A stretch of DNA of 46,975 nt from an uncultured Dorea sp. (GTDB taxonomy: Bacteria; Bacillota; Clostridia; Lachnospirales; Lachnospiraceae): assembly GCA_910578455.1 (NCBI GenBank), contig CAJTQA010000026.1, positions 1 to 46,975 on the forward strand, in the 5' to 3' direction. Position numbers and translations under genes: made by a program. Every line of letters starts with the position of its first letter. Position 1 is the stretch's first letter. Below, in pieces: positions 25,525 through 34,529 of the stretch. The notes below the pieces were generated by a model. The model had not been told where the DNA came from. It ran no database searches and saw nothing but the letters and a program-made list of their open reading frames with translations.

Positions 25525-26382
25525 TCAGGCCGTAATCCCTTCAATATCAATTTCTCCGTCATATACCGTCACAGCTGGACCCGTCATATAGACAAGATTT
25601 TCCTCCCGGTCCCACTCAATCTCCAAATCGCCGCCAAGCAGCTTTACCGTCACCTTATCCTCGGTCAATCCATTCAGGATACAGGACACCGCTGCCGCAC
25701 ATGCGCCTGTTCCGCAGGCAAGTGTTTCCCCTGAGCCTCTCTCCCACACACGCATCTTCACAGTATGCCTGTCCAGAACCTCAACAAACTCTGTATTGAC
25801 CCTATTGGGAAACCGCCCATGGTTCTCAAACTCCGGCCCTGTCTTTTCAAGTTTTAAGGCATCCGTATCATCAACAAAAATAACCGCGTGAGGATTCCCC
25901 ATAGACACGCATGTCATGCGGTATTCCTTGCCCTCCACTGAAATCGGGGCATTGATAAGCTCCTTATCCTCAGGCTTTTCCGGTATGACCGGTATAAGCT
26001 GCGGCGAGAGCTCCGGTTTTCCCATATTCACCCTCACGAGCTTTGTCTTCCCGCCCTCCGCCGTCAAATCCAGGTATTTGATTCCGCCCAGTGTTTCAAT
26101 CGATATTCTAGTCTTATCCGTAAGCCCGTAATCATATACATATTTGGCCACGCAACGGATGCCGTTGCCGCACATTTCTCCCCGGGAGCCGTCCGCATTG
26201 TACATCTCCATCTCAAAATCAGCCTTTTCAGACGGGTTTATCATAATCAGTCCGTCCGCTCCCACCCCAAAATGCCTGTCGCTCACAAACCTTGCCGTCT
26301 CCGTCGGGTTGGAAACCGTTTCTTTAAAGCAGTTCACATAGACATAATCATTGCCCAGCCCCTGCATCTTTGTAAATTTCAT
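25525..26382 (-). CDS. dapF: Diaminopimelate epimerase
   Basis: 285 residues, starting MKFTKMQGLGNDYVYVN with TTGGAGG upstream. Both catalytic Cys motifs are present: MCGNGIRCVAKYVYD and GETLACGTGACAAAV. Glu and Asn substrate contacts are visible (GNPHAVIFVDD, NTEFVEVL). It interconverts LL- and meso-diaminopimelate. It is the first gene of dapF-dapL. The T-tract of a terminator-like hairpin ends right at its ribosome site, so read-through from upstream may set its level. Confidence 0.97.
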   Translation of the reverse strand: MKFTKMQGLGNDYVYVNCFKETVSNPTETARFVSDRHFGVGADGLIMINPSEKADFEMEMYNADGSRGEMCGNGIRCVAKYVYDYGLTDKTRISIETLGGIKYLDLTAEGGKTKLVRVNMGKPELSPQLIPVIPEKPEDKELINAPISVEGKEYRMTCVSMGNPHAVIFVDDTDALKLEKTGPEFENHGRFPNRVNTEFVEVLDRHTVKMRVWERGSGETLACGTGACAAAVSCILNGLTEDKVTVKLLGGDLEIEWDREENLVYMTGPAVTVYDGEIDIEGITA

Positions 26383-26394
26383 GCTGTTTCCTCC

Positions 26395-26430
26395 AAAAAA
26401 TGGGCGCTCTCATACAAGGATGAGAACGCC
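26395..26430 (-). terminator. Terminator/attenuator abutting the dapF ribosome site
   Basis: An 11-bp stem (26403-26413 with 26420-26430, one G-U) is followed on the minus strand by six T residues, directly joined to GGAGG of dapF. No clear promoter lies between the hairpin and dapF. Confidence 0.75.
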
Positions 26431-26465
26431 TTTGTTCACATAAGCCAATACCTTTGATTTCCCTC

Positions 26466-26687
26466 TTAGTCTTCGTCGTCAATCCAGCCCTCGTCCTCCA
26501 GCTGGTTATAAACATTGCCGTTATTGTTGCCGCAGCTGATCCCTCTCTTAATCGGCGACATGAGGAATCCCTTGATAACGCCAAACATCACGCAGCAGAG
26601 AACAACCAAAATTTTTTCCGATAATGTCCAGTCTCTTTTGAAAAAGCCTTTTACGGACTCTGCCATATTTTTGAAACACTCCAACAT
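26466..26687 (-). CDS. Small single-pass membrane protein
   Basis: 73 residues, starting MLECFKNMAESVKGFFKRD; the ATG at 26687 follows AAGGAGGG. One hydrophobic segment (ILVVLCCVMFGVIKGFL, about residues 28-45) is followed by a polar tail with a Cys and an acidic end (DEGWIDDED). It has its own promoter (26725-26754) and lies upstream of the dapF hairpin. I do not recognise a characterised family. It looks like the small membrane proteins of unknown role often found in Firmicutes. Confidence 0.75.
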   Translation of the reverse strand: MLECFKNMAESVKGFFKRDWTLSEKILVVLCCVMFGVIKGFLMSPIKRGISCGNNNGNVYNQLEDEGWIDDED

Positions 26688-26724
26688 GTGTACACCCTCC
26701 TTTTGCAAATATGCTACTAAAAAA

Positions 26725-26754
26725 AGTCTAGCACAGATATCGGTTTCCCGTCAA
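26725..26754 (-). promoter_or_regulatory. Promoter of small membrane protein (and perhaps dapF-dapL)
   Basis: TTGACG and TAGACT lie 18 bp apart on the minus strand, 38 bp before the ATG at 26687. Confidence 0.7.
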
Positions 26755-26774
26755 TCATTTTATGAAGAATTAGA

Positions 26775-26803
26775 TTGAAAAACCGACCGCACTCTGCTAC
26801 AAT
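26775..26803 (+). promoter_or_regulatory. pduL promoter
   Basis: TTGAAA and TACAAT lie 17 bp apart on the plus strand, back to back with the promoter of the small membrane protein gene. Confidence 0.7.
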
Positions 26804-26837
26804 AATATCCGAGAAAAAATCAGGAAGGTGAACTTTC

Positions 26838-27482
26838 ATGGGACTTGCAATACCTATTGAGACAAGTGCAAGGCACATCCATCTGTGCCAGAAAGATTTT
26901 GAAATATTATTTGGCAAAGGAAAAGAACTTACATTTAAGGCTGAGCTAAGCCAGCCCGGCCAATATGTGTGCGAGGAGCGCCTGAATATCCGCGGTTCCA
27001 AAGGAACCTTTGAGAATGTCGCCGTGCTCGGCCCTTTCCGCAAGGAAACACAGGTTGAAATCTCTCTGACCGACTGCCGGAAACTGGGAATAGAAAGCGT
27101 CATCCGCCAGTCCGGAGATACCGAAGGAACTCCCGGCTGTACGCTGATCGGGCCTGAGGCGGAACTTGATATTGACCACGGCGTTATCGTCGCCAAACGC
27201 CACATACATATGACTCCCGTGCAGGCCATCCAGCTTGGCGTAAAGGACAATGACGACGTATTCGTCATCACTAACAGCTATGAACGCTCCCTCATATTTG
27301 CGGATGTGATCGTCCGTGTACACCCGAGCTTTGCTCTCGCCATGCATGTAGATACCGATGAGGCCAACGCTTTCGCCGGGATGGACAGGCCTACCGGCGT
27401 CATACTCAAGCTCTTTAACGGACAGACTTACAGCCTGCAGAAATGGGCAGACGAGCTGCAGAACGGAATCAATCGTTTATAA
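26838..27482 (+). CDS. pduL: Phosphate acyltransferase, PduL type
   Basis: 214 residues with the two PduL domains. Zinc-binding motifs are SARHIHLC (about residue 11), AKRHIHMTP (about 120) and the third His in AMHVDTDEANA. PduL converts acyl-CoA plus phosphate to acyl-phosphate and is unrelated in fold to Pta. No microcompartment shell genes are adjacent and the N-terminus has no obvious encapsulation peptide. A housekeeping phosphotransacetylase role in acetate or propionate formation is therefore more likely. The ribosome site is AGGAAGG. It is convergent with the ACT-domain gene, with stop codons meeting at 27482/27483. Confidence 0.93.
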   Translation: MGLAIPIETSARHIHLCQKDFEILFGKGKELTFKAELSQPGQYVCEERLNIRGSKGTFENVAVLGPFRKETQVEISLTDCRKLGIESVIRQSGDTEGTPGCTLIGPEAELDIDHGVIVAKRHIHMTPVQAIQLGVKDNDDVFVITNSYERSLIFADVIVRVHPSFALAMHVDTDEANAFAGMDRPTGVILKLFNGQTYSLQKWADELQNGINRL

Positions 27483-27728
27483 TCACAATTTTGCGGTCAG
27501 CGTCTTTGCGCTGACCCCTTTTATCATCCCCAGCTTTCCCGACAGGGAGCTGGTGGCATCCCCCGGCGCATCCAACACAACGCTGATGATCGATATTTTC
27601 CTCTCCCTGTAAGGGATTCCCATGCGTCCTACGATATACTGCCTGAATTCATGGAGCAGGCTGTTTACTGCGCCTGCCGCGTCTTCGTCCTTTATTATAA
27701 TACTGATTACTGATACCCTATTGTCCAT
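27483..27728 (-). CDS. TM1266-type ACT-domain regulator
   Basis: 81 residues, starting MDNRVSVISIIIKDEDAAG with GAGGGAGG upstream. It matches the small ACT-fold proteins annotated as iron-only hydrogenase system putative regulators (TM1266 family): a conserved YRERKISIISVVLDAPGD core followed by LSGKLGMIKGVSAKTL. These proteins usually sit near hydrogenase maturation genes and may bind a small ligand. Here no hyd genes are nearby. The terminator of the convergent pduL transcript lies inside its 3' end. Confidence 0.85.
   Translation of the reverse strand: MDNRVSVISIIIKDEDAAGAVNSLLHEFRQYIVGRMGIPYRERKISIISVVLDAPGDATSSLSGKLGMIKGVSAKTLTAKL
27495..27522 (+). terminator. pduL terminator, inside the convergent gene
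   Basis: A perfect 8-bp stem, GGTCAGCG/CGCTGACC (27495-27502 with 27509-27516), is followed by CCTTTT on the plus strand. It overlaps the last codons of the TM1266-like gene. Confidence 0.65.
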
Positions 27729-27806
27729 GGCCCTCCCTCATTTCCTCCGGTTATGTTTTAGGTATTTGTCATTATATCCGACAAAACCATTATCCGCAAG
27801 TTAATA

Positions 27807-28589
27807 TCACCTCTTTTTGCCGTCCTTGATCTGCCTTCCGGTAACATCCATATGGTAATTGTCTTTATAAATAAGCTCTGACACCGGCACAATCTCGTAA
27901 CCTTTTTCCCTCAGCCCCGTAATGACCGCCTCCAATGCCTCTGCCGTGTACTTTGCACCGTTATGGCACAGGATGATGGAGCCGTTTCCCAGATTTTTAT
28001 GGTTCACCACAGTATTTATGATATTGTCCACGCCGTAGTCTTTCCAATCCAAGCTGTCCACATCCCACTGAATCGTATAATAACCGTTCTCTTTTGCGTT
28101 CAGCACTACCCTGTCGTCATAATCCCCATAGGGCGGCCGGAAAAGCTGCATATCTGCTCCTGTCAGTTCTTTCACTTTATTATGTACCGCCATCAGCTCT
28201 TTCGTCTTTTCTTCTTCAGAAATCTGAGACATGTTTTTGTGGTTTTCGCTGTGGTTTCCCAGATCATGACCCGCCTCTTTTATGGCTTTCACATCATCAG
28301 GATAGCTCTCTACCCAGCCGCCGGTCATAAAAAAAGTAACATGTACCTTGTGTTTTTTCAATATTTCCAAAATTTTTTCCGTGTCCTCGTTGCCCCAAGC
28401 CGCATCAAAAGAGAGAGCCACCTTCTTTTCATCTGTTTCCACACAGTAAATCGGCAGCTCTCTTCCGTTCACATTGCTGGACACCGATGCAAATCCCGAC
28501 ACATACTTAAATGAACCTGCCAGCGCAACTGCCAGCGTCAATGTCACGACTACATATTTCGTCCATTTTTGTTTTCTGTCTTCTTCCAT
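27807..28589 (-). CDS. Polysaccharide deacetylase (NodB domain)
   Basis: 260 residues with an N-terminal signal/anchor helix (WTKYVVVTLTLAVALAGSF) and one NodB catalytic domain. Motifs: LSFDAAWGNEDTEKIL (catalytic and metal Asp, with the A-A-W-G-N variant seen in PdaB-like and sporulation deacetylases), GNHSENHKNM (metal His pair), RPPYGDYDDRV, VDSLDWKDYG and ILCHNGAKYT. It acts outside the membrane, removing acetyl groups from peptidoglycan or another glycan. The usual His of the last motif (HxG) is present as LCHNG. PdaB-type cortex/spore function is plausible but not proven by context. Confidence 0.9.
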   Translation of the reverse strand: MEEDRKQKWTKYVVVTLTLAVALAGSFKYVSGFASVSSNVNGRELPIYCVETDEKKVALSFDAAWGNEDTEKILEILKKHKVHVTFFMTGGWVESYPDDVKAIKEAGHDLGNHSENHKNMSQISEEEKTKELMAVHNKVKELTGADMQLFRPPYGDYDDRVVLNAKENGYYTIQWDVDSLDWKDYGVDNIINTVVNHKNLGNGSIILCHNGAKYTAEALEAVITGLREKGYEIVPVSELIYKDNYHMDVTGRQIKDGKKR

Positions 28590-28656
28590 ACATAAACTCC
28601 AGAATCATCAATACCGTTACTCTAAATATATGTCAGAAGACAGCGACTATTCAACA

Positions 28657-30942
28657 CTATTTTGTTTTTACTTTCTTTATCTTTGACCACCCTGAGCAGT
28701 ATCTCTTCCCCTTAACCGTCTTATATGTCCTGATCCTGACATAGTACGTCTTCTTCTTTTTTAATTTGGATATGGATGCGCTGGTTGTCTTTGCCTTTCC
28801 GATCGTCTTTGTTTTTGCATTTTTAAAATTTTTACTTGTTGAATACTGTATCTGGTATCCTTTTGTCTGTTTCGTTTGTTTCTTCCATTTTACTTTAAAG
28901 CCCTTTGACTTTCTTGTAAGCTTGGAAATGCTGGTTCCTTTCGGCGTTATGCGGAACGTCTTTTTTACTGTTCCCGTGTAAGATCTGCCCGTTCCTTTAA
29001 TTACTGCCGCCGCAGCTCCGACCTTTACATTGTTAGAATACGAAACCGTATAATCCCTGCCCTCAGAAAGGGCAGAGCCCCCGTACCACACAGTCACTTT
29101 CGGTTTCCTTGCTTTTCCGTTGTATGTGTAGCTGTCCGTACTCAGGGAAATGCTCAGAGACGAAAGGTTTGTCAGCATATAGGGCTCGCCTGTCAGGTAA
29201 CACAGCGCCGCCGCCGCATTGACCGCGCCGTGGCTGCCTGTTCTCCCTTTCCTGATCCCCGTCTGGTTATCCGGCACTGAATCTGCTGTTTTTTCTATCG
29301 CCGCCTTAATCTGGCTTGGCCTCCAGTTCAGATTCTTGCTCCACAGCAGCGCGCAGATCCCGGAAACGATCGGGGCTGCCATGGATGTTCCGGACATGCT
29401 CACATAAGAGCGGTCATTCCGGTTATATGTGGAATAGATATATTCTCCCGGCGCGCTGATGTCTTTTGCCGCATTGAAATCCGACCAGGAGCAGTTGTAG
29501 CCGTTTCTGTTCAGCGCGGTGACTGACAGGCAGACGTCAAAGTCCGACGGGTACATCGGAATCGTATAAGGTGTTCCGAGGGAATCGCCGTTTCCCCCGG
29601 CGCAGACTGTAAGGACATTAAACCCGTATGCCATATCTTCAAGCTGTGTTTCCAGGAGGTAGTCCGCATAATAACTTTCTGAAGTAGCGTAATATCCCGT
29701 GCTCATATTTAGTACGCGCAAATTCTTTAACACACCGTCGCCAACCAGTTTCTGGCAATAATAAATGCCATTAAGAATGCTTTGGGTCGTAGCATTTTTC
29801 CCATTATTGTCACAGATTTTAATCGGAAGGATGTTGGCATTGTAGGAGGTTCCTGCGATTCCAAGCCCATTTCCCGCCTGGGCTGCAATAAGCCCGCTCA
29901 CATGTGTTCCGTGGCCGTTGGGGTCTCCTCCATTCGGCACGTCTTTCGCTGTAAGCTTTTGCCTATAGTAGGCATCATACGCCAAATCTTTCAAGACATT
30001 ATTCCTAAGATCCTCGTGGCTCAATCTGCATCCGCTGTCAAAAACCGCCACGGTGACGCTGCGATTGCTGCGCGCCCTCTCCCATGCGTCCGCTGTCCTT
30101 GTAGAGTTGAGATAATAAGTATAGCCGCTCTTCACATAAAGATCGTTAGTTAGGACGCCCTCCGCCTCTACCTCCACAGCCTCCGGCAAAGGTTCGCTGT
30201 CCATAAGCTCATATTTGTAATTCGGCTGGGCGTAAGATACATTTTCATCCTCCATCGCCTCTTTCACCGCTTCATTTACGCTCATCTCCCCGGAGATCTG
30301 GGCGCTGACAATCGTTCCCTGCCCGTCTCCCGACTCCGCGATCTCATCCACCACTTCTATATCAATCTCTGACAGGGCATCCTCTGCTTTCTTCTGGATC
30401 TTCTCTGATTTTTTCTCGGAAACCCCCGCATCATCATAGACGACAATAATCTCGTTCTCTACAATATTTTCTGCATCCTCTGGAAGTTCCCCGCTGCCGC
30501 TTTCCTCCTCGGCGGTTCCTCCCTGTCCTTCCCCGGTTTCAGGCAATGAACCATCAGGCTCCCCGTTTTCTGGCCTGTCACTCTCCTGGGCAGCCGTTTC
30601 TTCTTCTTTTCTTTCCGGTCGCTCAACCGACTCCTCCAACGCATCTTCCTGCACGTTTTCTTTGCCAGCATCCGTTCCCTCCGGGCTTTCAGCCCCCGGG
30701 CCCTCTTCTTGGGCATCTCCCTGGATTCCATTTTCACCGGGCGTTTCTTCGTATTCCCCTGCTGGCTCCTCATTTTCCCCTGATTGTTCCAACGCAGTTT
30801 CCGCTCCCGCCGCTTTCTCCGGAGCAGCCATCGCCCACTGCGCGGGCGATATGGCAAGAGACAGCGCCAGCACTGCTGCCACTGTCTTTCCCGCTCTTTT
30901 TTTCGATAAAACATATTGGTTTAAAAAAGCTCTCATCCCCAT
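28657..30942 (-). CDS. Secreted subtilisin-family (S8) protease, copy 1
   Basis: 761 residues starting MGMRAFLNQYVLSKKR. It has a Sec-type signal peptide (ending near AMAAPE), an acidic low-complexity linker (about residues 40-160), and an I9-like prodomain (EIIVVYDDAGVSEKKSEKI to YAQPNYKYEL). The S8 catalytic domain carries Asp in AVFDSGCRL (~300), His in GHGTHVSGL (~344), the oxyanion Asn in CAGGNGDS and Ser in SGTSMAAPI (~518). A bacterial beta domain (YNGKARKPKVTV...) and a Lys-rich FN3-like module at the end may bind the wall. All catalytic residues are intact. It lies 15 bp after a paralogue in a likely operon. The substrate is unknown. Confidence 0.93.
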   Translation of the reverse strand: MGMRAFLNQYVLSKKRAGKTVAAVLALSLAISPAQWAMAAPEKAAGAETALEQSGENEEPAGEYEETPGENGIQGDAQEEGPGAESPEGTDAGKENVQEDALEESVERPERKEEETAAQESDRPENGEPDGSLPETGEGQGGTAEEESGSGELPEDAENIVENEIIVVYDDAGVSEKKSEKIQKKAEDALSEIDIEVVDEIAESGDGQGTIVSAQISGEMSVNEAVKEAMEDENVSYAQPNYKYELMDSEPLPEAVEVEAEGVLTNDLYVKSGYTYYLNSTRTADAWERARSNRSVTVAVFDSGCRLSHEDLRNNVLKDLAYDAYYRQKLTAKDVPNGGDPNGHGTHVSGLIAAQAGNGLGIAGTSYNANILPIKICDNNGKNATTQSILNGIYYCQKLVGDGVLKNLRVLNMSTGYYATSESYYADYLLETQLEDMAYGFNVLTVCAGGNGDSLGTPYTIPMYPSDFDVCLSVTALNRNGYNCSWSDFNAAKDISAPGEYIYSTYNRNDRSYVSMSGTSMAAPIVSGICALLWSKNLNWRPSQIKAAIEKTADSVPDNQTGIRKGRTGSHGAVNAAAALCYLTGEPYMLTNLSSLSISLSTDSYTYNGKARKPKVTVWYGGSALSEGRDYTVSYSNNVKVGAAAAVIKGTGRSYTGTVKKTFRITPKGTSISKLTRKSKGFKVKWKKQTKQTKGYQIQYSTSKNFKNAKTKTIGKAKTTSASISKLKKKKTYYVRIRTYKTVKGKRYCSGWSKIKKVKTK

Positions 30943-30957
30943 CTTTTCTCCGCCTTC

Positions 30958-33600
30958 TTATTTTGTTTTAACTTTTTTTACTTCTGACCATGACGAATAA
31001 TATTTTTTTCCACCCACAGTCTTATATGTCCTTACCCTCACATAATATGTCTTTTTCTTCTTGAGCTTTGAGACCGAGGCGCTTGTTGTTTTCGTCTTTT
31101 TTATCGTCTTTGTCTTTGCCTTTTTAAAGTTCTTATAAACAGAATACTGCACCTGATAGCCGCTGGTCTGTGCCGCCTGTTTCTTCCACTTTGCAGTAAA
31201 TCCCTTTGACTTTTTCTTAAGTTTCGAAATAGATGTTCCTTTGGGAACGATACGGAAAGTCTTTGCCGCCGTTCCCGTATAATTTGCACCCTGTCCGGTA
31301 ACCTTGACAGTTGCCGTTCCAACATTTACATTTTTAGAGTAAGAAACCGCATAATCCTTTCCTGCTGCAAGCGTCAGGCTGCCATTCTTAACCGTGACGG
31401 AAGGCTTGCGCGCCTTTTTATTGTATACATAGCTGGTTCCCGACAGTGAAATCGGAAGGTCGGAAATATTTGCTTTCGCAATTGTAAAAGAAACGACACC
31501 TGTAATATTAAAGTTCTTAAACCGGATCTTTATCTTTCCGGTTCCTACATTAACATTATTCTCATAGGACAGCGTGTAATCAAGGCCTTCCACAAACCGC
31601 TCGCCGTTGCATCGGAAAATAATCTCCGGCTTGACTTCTTTTCCGGTATACACATGCTGTTTTTTGCTTATCTGGCAAGAGCAGCCTCCAAAATCTGTTT
31701 TCTTCTGGATCGTAAAGGTCTTTTCTACCGTACCGTAATAATCCCTGATGCCGTTAATAATCATCTTGGCTGTTCCGGCATTTACATTATCTCTGTAGGC
31801 AACCGTATAATCTTTCCCCTTTTCCAGCCTGACTCCGTTTATTTTAACTTCAGGCTCCGGCTTAAACCGTTCGCAGTTATATACATAAGATTTCCCAATC
31901 TCGGCCACATCTCCAGGGCGAATTTCAGTTTGCCCCACTCCTGTACCGCCATTCAGGTAGTCATAGGCTTTTTCCGCATTTATCGCACCGTGACTCCCCG
32001 TTGCCTGCCGGTTTATATCCTGTCCTGCGATCTTGTCTGCCGTGCTCTCAACCGCTGTCACAATTTTCTGTACGTCCGCATCCGGTCTTGATGCCCATAG
32101 AAACGCACAGATACCGGACACAATCGGCGCCGACATGGAGGTTCCGTCTTTCCATGTATACGAATTGTTCCCTGTCATATAAGTAGACAGGATATCTTCT
32201 CCCGGCGCGCTGATGTCTTTTGCGTAATTATAATCCGACCAGGCGCAGTCCTTACCATTTTTATCAAGAGACGTTACCGAAAGGCATGCGTCAAAGTCAG
32301 ACGGATACATGGGCTCCAGATAGGGAACGCTCCTCCCATCGCCATTTCCGCCGGAGCATACTGTCAGGATATTGTAATCGTCTGCCAGAACATTTATCGC
32401 CTCCTCGCATAAAAGATCCGCCCCGCCATTCCCGCTGGCATAATATCCGCTGCTTATGTTAATTACCCGTAGATTTTTAAGCTTTCCGCTGTCAACAAGC
32501 TGCCTGCAATAGGCAAACCCTCTCAAAATCGTACTCGTCGTAGCGTTTTTCCCGTAATTGTCGTAAATCTTCACTGGAAGGATCCTGGCGTTGTAGGACG
32601 TTCCCGCTATTCCTATCCCGTTATTCGCCCTCGCTGAAACCAGCCCCGAAACGTGTGTGCCATGCCCGTGAGGGTCTCCGCCATACGGCGCATTTCCTGT
32701 CGTCAGTTTCCTGTTGTAATATGCGTCATACGCTAAATCTCCGCAAATATTTTCGCGCAGGTCCACATGGTCTAAACGGCAGCCCGTGTCCAGCACGGCA
32801 ACCGTTACGTCCGCACTGTCCTTATAATTGCTTTTCTTCCATGCCGAAGTCACTTTTGTGTCGTCAAGGTAATATGTGTTCCCTCCCTTAACGTGCTGGT
32901 CATTTACCTCCATTTCCTTCAGAGGGTTTTCTGCCGCCTCATCGGAAATCTCTTCCATCAGCTCATATGTAAAGTTCGGCTGGGCATAGCTCACTCTTTC
33001 GTCAGCCATGGCATGCCCTACTGCCTCCCCTACGCTCATCTCCTCCGGTATCTGGGCGGTCACTACTGTTCCCTGCCCCTCCTCGGCCGGCACAACTTCT
33101 TCCTCCACTTCTATATCCATATCAGAAAGAGCCTCCTCAGCCTCTTTCTGCACCTTTTCAGATCTCTTTTCAGACATTCCCGCATCATCATAGACGACGA
33201 TAATCTCCCCGCCTACAATGTTTTCCGGTTCTTCATTTGTGCTTTCCGATTCTTCGTTTCCGCTCTCCGCCGTTTCTTTGCCCTTCGTTCCTCCGCTATC
33301 CGCGCCAATCTGCTTTTCTACGTCTGTGCTGTCTGTCCTTTCTTCATCCGCGCTGCCCTTCCCCGCTTCATCTACGCCGCCTGTTTCTTCTATGTCTGCA
33401 CCCTGCGTCTCTCCCGCCTCTGCATCCGTTCCCGGCACTTCTGCTGCCGCTGTTTCTGCTCCCGGAGCTGCCGCCTCTCCCTCCGGAGCTGCCGCTATCT
33501 CTTCAACCGGCGCAAGCATAAGGCACAAAGAAAGCATCGCCGCCAATACACGGCTGCTACCCTTCCTGGAAAAAAATCTTTTCTTTATGCTCTCCACCAT
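30958..33600 (-). CDS. Secreted subtilisin-family (S8) protease, copy 2
   Basis: 880 residues starting MVESIKKRFFSRKGSSRVLA. The layout is the same as the downstream copy: signal peptide, acidic Ala/Glu/Gly linker, I9-like prodomain, S8 domain with Asp in AVLDTGCRL (~266), His in GHGTHVSGL (~315), oxyanion Asn in CSGGNGDG and Ser in DGTSMSAPI (~490). It has two more beta domains than copy 1 (each with the form KDYTVxYxxNVxxGTAxxxI), then the FN3-like end. High similarity in catalytic and terminal parts but different linkers shows tandem duplication with later divergence. It is the first gene of the pair; both are probably secreted and held at the surface. Confidence 0.93.
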   Translation of the reverse strand: MVESIKKRFFSRKGSSRVLAAMLSLCLMLAPVEEIAAAPEGEAAAPGAETAAAEVPGTDAEAGETQGADIEETGGVDEAGKGSADEERTDSTDVEKQIGADSGGTKGKETAESGNEESESTNEEPENIVGGEIIVVYDDAGMSEKRSEKVQKEAEEALSDMDIEVEEEVVPAEEGQGTVVTAQIPEEMSVGEAVGHAMADERVSYAQPNFTYELMEEISDEAAENPLKEMEVNDQHVKGGNTYYLDDTKVTSAWKKSNYKDSADVTVAVLDTGCRLDHVDLRENICGDLAYDAYYNRKLTTGNAPYGGDPHGHGTHVSGLVSARANNGIGIAGTSYNARILPVKIYDNYGKNATTSTILRGFAYCRQLVDSGKLKNLRVINISSGYYASGNGGADLLCEEAINVLADDYNILTVCSGGNGDGRSVPYLEPMYPSDFDACLSVTSLDKNGKDCAWSDYNYAKDISAPGEDILSTYMTGNNSYTWKDGTSMSAPIVSGICAFLWASRPDADVQKIVTAVESTADKIAGQDINRQATGSHGAINAEKAYDYLNGGTGVGQTEIRPGDVAEIGKSYVYNCERFKPEPEVKINGVRLEKGKDYTVAYRDNVNAGTAKMIINGIRDYYGTVEKTFTIQKKTDFGGCSCQISKKQHVYTGKEVKPEIIFRCNGERFVEGLDYTLSYENNVNVGTGKIKIRFKNFNITGVVSFTIAKANISDLPISLSGTSYVYNKKARKPSVTVKNGSLTLAAGKDYAVSYSKNVNVGTATVKVTGQGANYTGTAAKTFRIVPKGTSISKLKKKSKGFTAKWKKQAAQTSGYQVQYSVYKNFKKAKTKTIKKTKTTSASVSKLKKKKTYYVRVRTYKTVGGKKYYSSWSEVKKVKTK

Positions 33601-33718
33601 TACGCCCCCCCTTTTTCACGCCCGCCAAAGCAACTGAAAACTACATAAATTATAATGGTAAATTCCTTATTTTACAAGTCCATATGCTTTATCTTAAAGC
33701 GCAAAAATTAAAGAAAAA

Positions 33719-33752
33719 TTAAAAACGATGCCCTGCATCCCAGATGCTGGCA
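33719..33752 (-). terminator. Probable terminator downstream of truA
   Basis: An imperfect stem (TGCC/GGCA and GCATC/GATGC, 33729-33752) is followed on the minus strand by TCGTTTTTAATTTTT. The rest of 33601-33718 is AT-rich and holds no gene. Confidence 0.55.
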
Positions 33753-33761
33753 CCGCAATGA

Positions 33762-34496
33762 TCAATAATACACTTTTCTCAGGAACAAGCCTCTTGCCGG
33801 AGCCAGAAAACCCGCAAGCGAACGGTCTTCCGCCGCAATCACTACCGGCAGTTTCGACGCCTCCCTCTTCCCCGTACCCACCTCAAGGAGAGTTCCTGTA
33901 AGGATACGCACCATATGATACAAAAATCCTGTTCCATAATAGGTAATCCTTACTTTTTCGCCGTTGCTTATGATCCTGATATTCATAATCTTACGAACCG
34001 GATCCTGACAGTCCTTGTCGTCCGTAAAGCTGATAAAATTCTTAACTCCCACCAGGTACTGCACCGCATCGCGCATAGCATTAATATCCAGCCGCTCCGG
34101 ATAATGGTAGCAATATCTTCTCGAAAACACATCCGGCTTTTCACGGCAGTCAATGTAATACTCGTACTTTTTCCCTTTCGCGCTCTTGCGGGCATGGAAC
34201 CCATTTCTCACAAGCTCCACTTCAATAATCCGGATATCTTCCGGGAGATAGCGGTTTAACGCCTCCCTGAGCTCCTGCACGTCATAGAGCTTTGACAGCT
34301 TTACGCTGGCAACCTGCCCCCTCGCATGGACTCCCGCATCTGTCCTGCCGGAACCGTCTACCTGCACCCGATAGCCCACCAGTTTCCCGATGCTGTATTC
34401 CAGAACAAATTGAATCGTGTTGTCCGTTGTCGCCTGACGCTGCCAGCCCTGGTATCTGCTGCCGTCATAGGAAATCGTCAATTTGTATGTCCTCAT
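33762..34496 (-). CDS. truA: tRNA pseudouridine synthase A
   Basis: 244 residues, full length. The catalytic Asp is in GSGRTDAGVHARGQVAS; other conserved parts are YDGSRYQGWQRQ at the N-terminus, and RKIMNIRI and GFLYHMVRILTGTLLEVG near the end. It makes pseudouridine at positions 38-40 of the tRNA anticodon stem. It stands 33 bp after nrdR on the same strand and may be co-transcribed. Confidence 0.97.
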   Translation of the reverse strand: MRTYKLTISYDGSRYQGWQRQATTDNTIQFVLEYSIGKLVGYRVQVDGSGRTDAGVHARGQVASVKLSKLYDVQELREALNRYLPEDIRIIEVELVRNGFHARKSAKGKKYEYYIDCREKPDVFSRRYCYHYPERLDINAMRDAVQYLVGVKNFISFTDDKDCQDPVRKIMNIRIISNGEKVRITYYGTGFLYHMVRILTGTLLEVGTGKREASKLPVVIAAEDRSLAGFLAPARGLFLRKVYY

Positions 34497-34529
34497 ATTC
34501 TATACATCACCCAATCTATACATATCCTG

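Noticed and set aside
24665..25591. Plus-strand open frame of 308 codons
   Set aside because: Antisense to dapL, which has all family motifs.
26838..27482. pduL as a sign of a microcompartment locus
   Set aside because: No shell proteins, diol dehydratase or aldehyde dehydrogenase genes are adjacent, so a microcompartment is not supported here.
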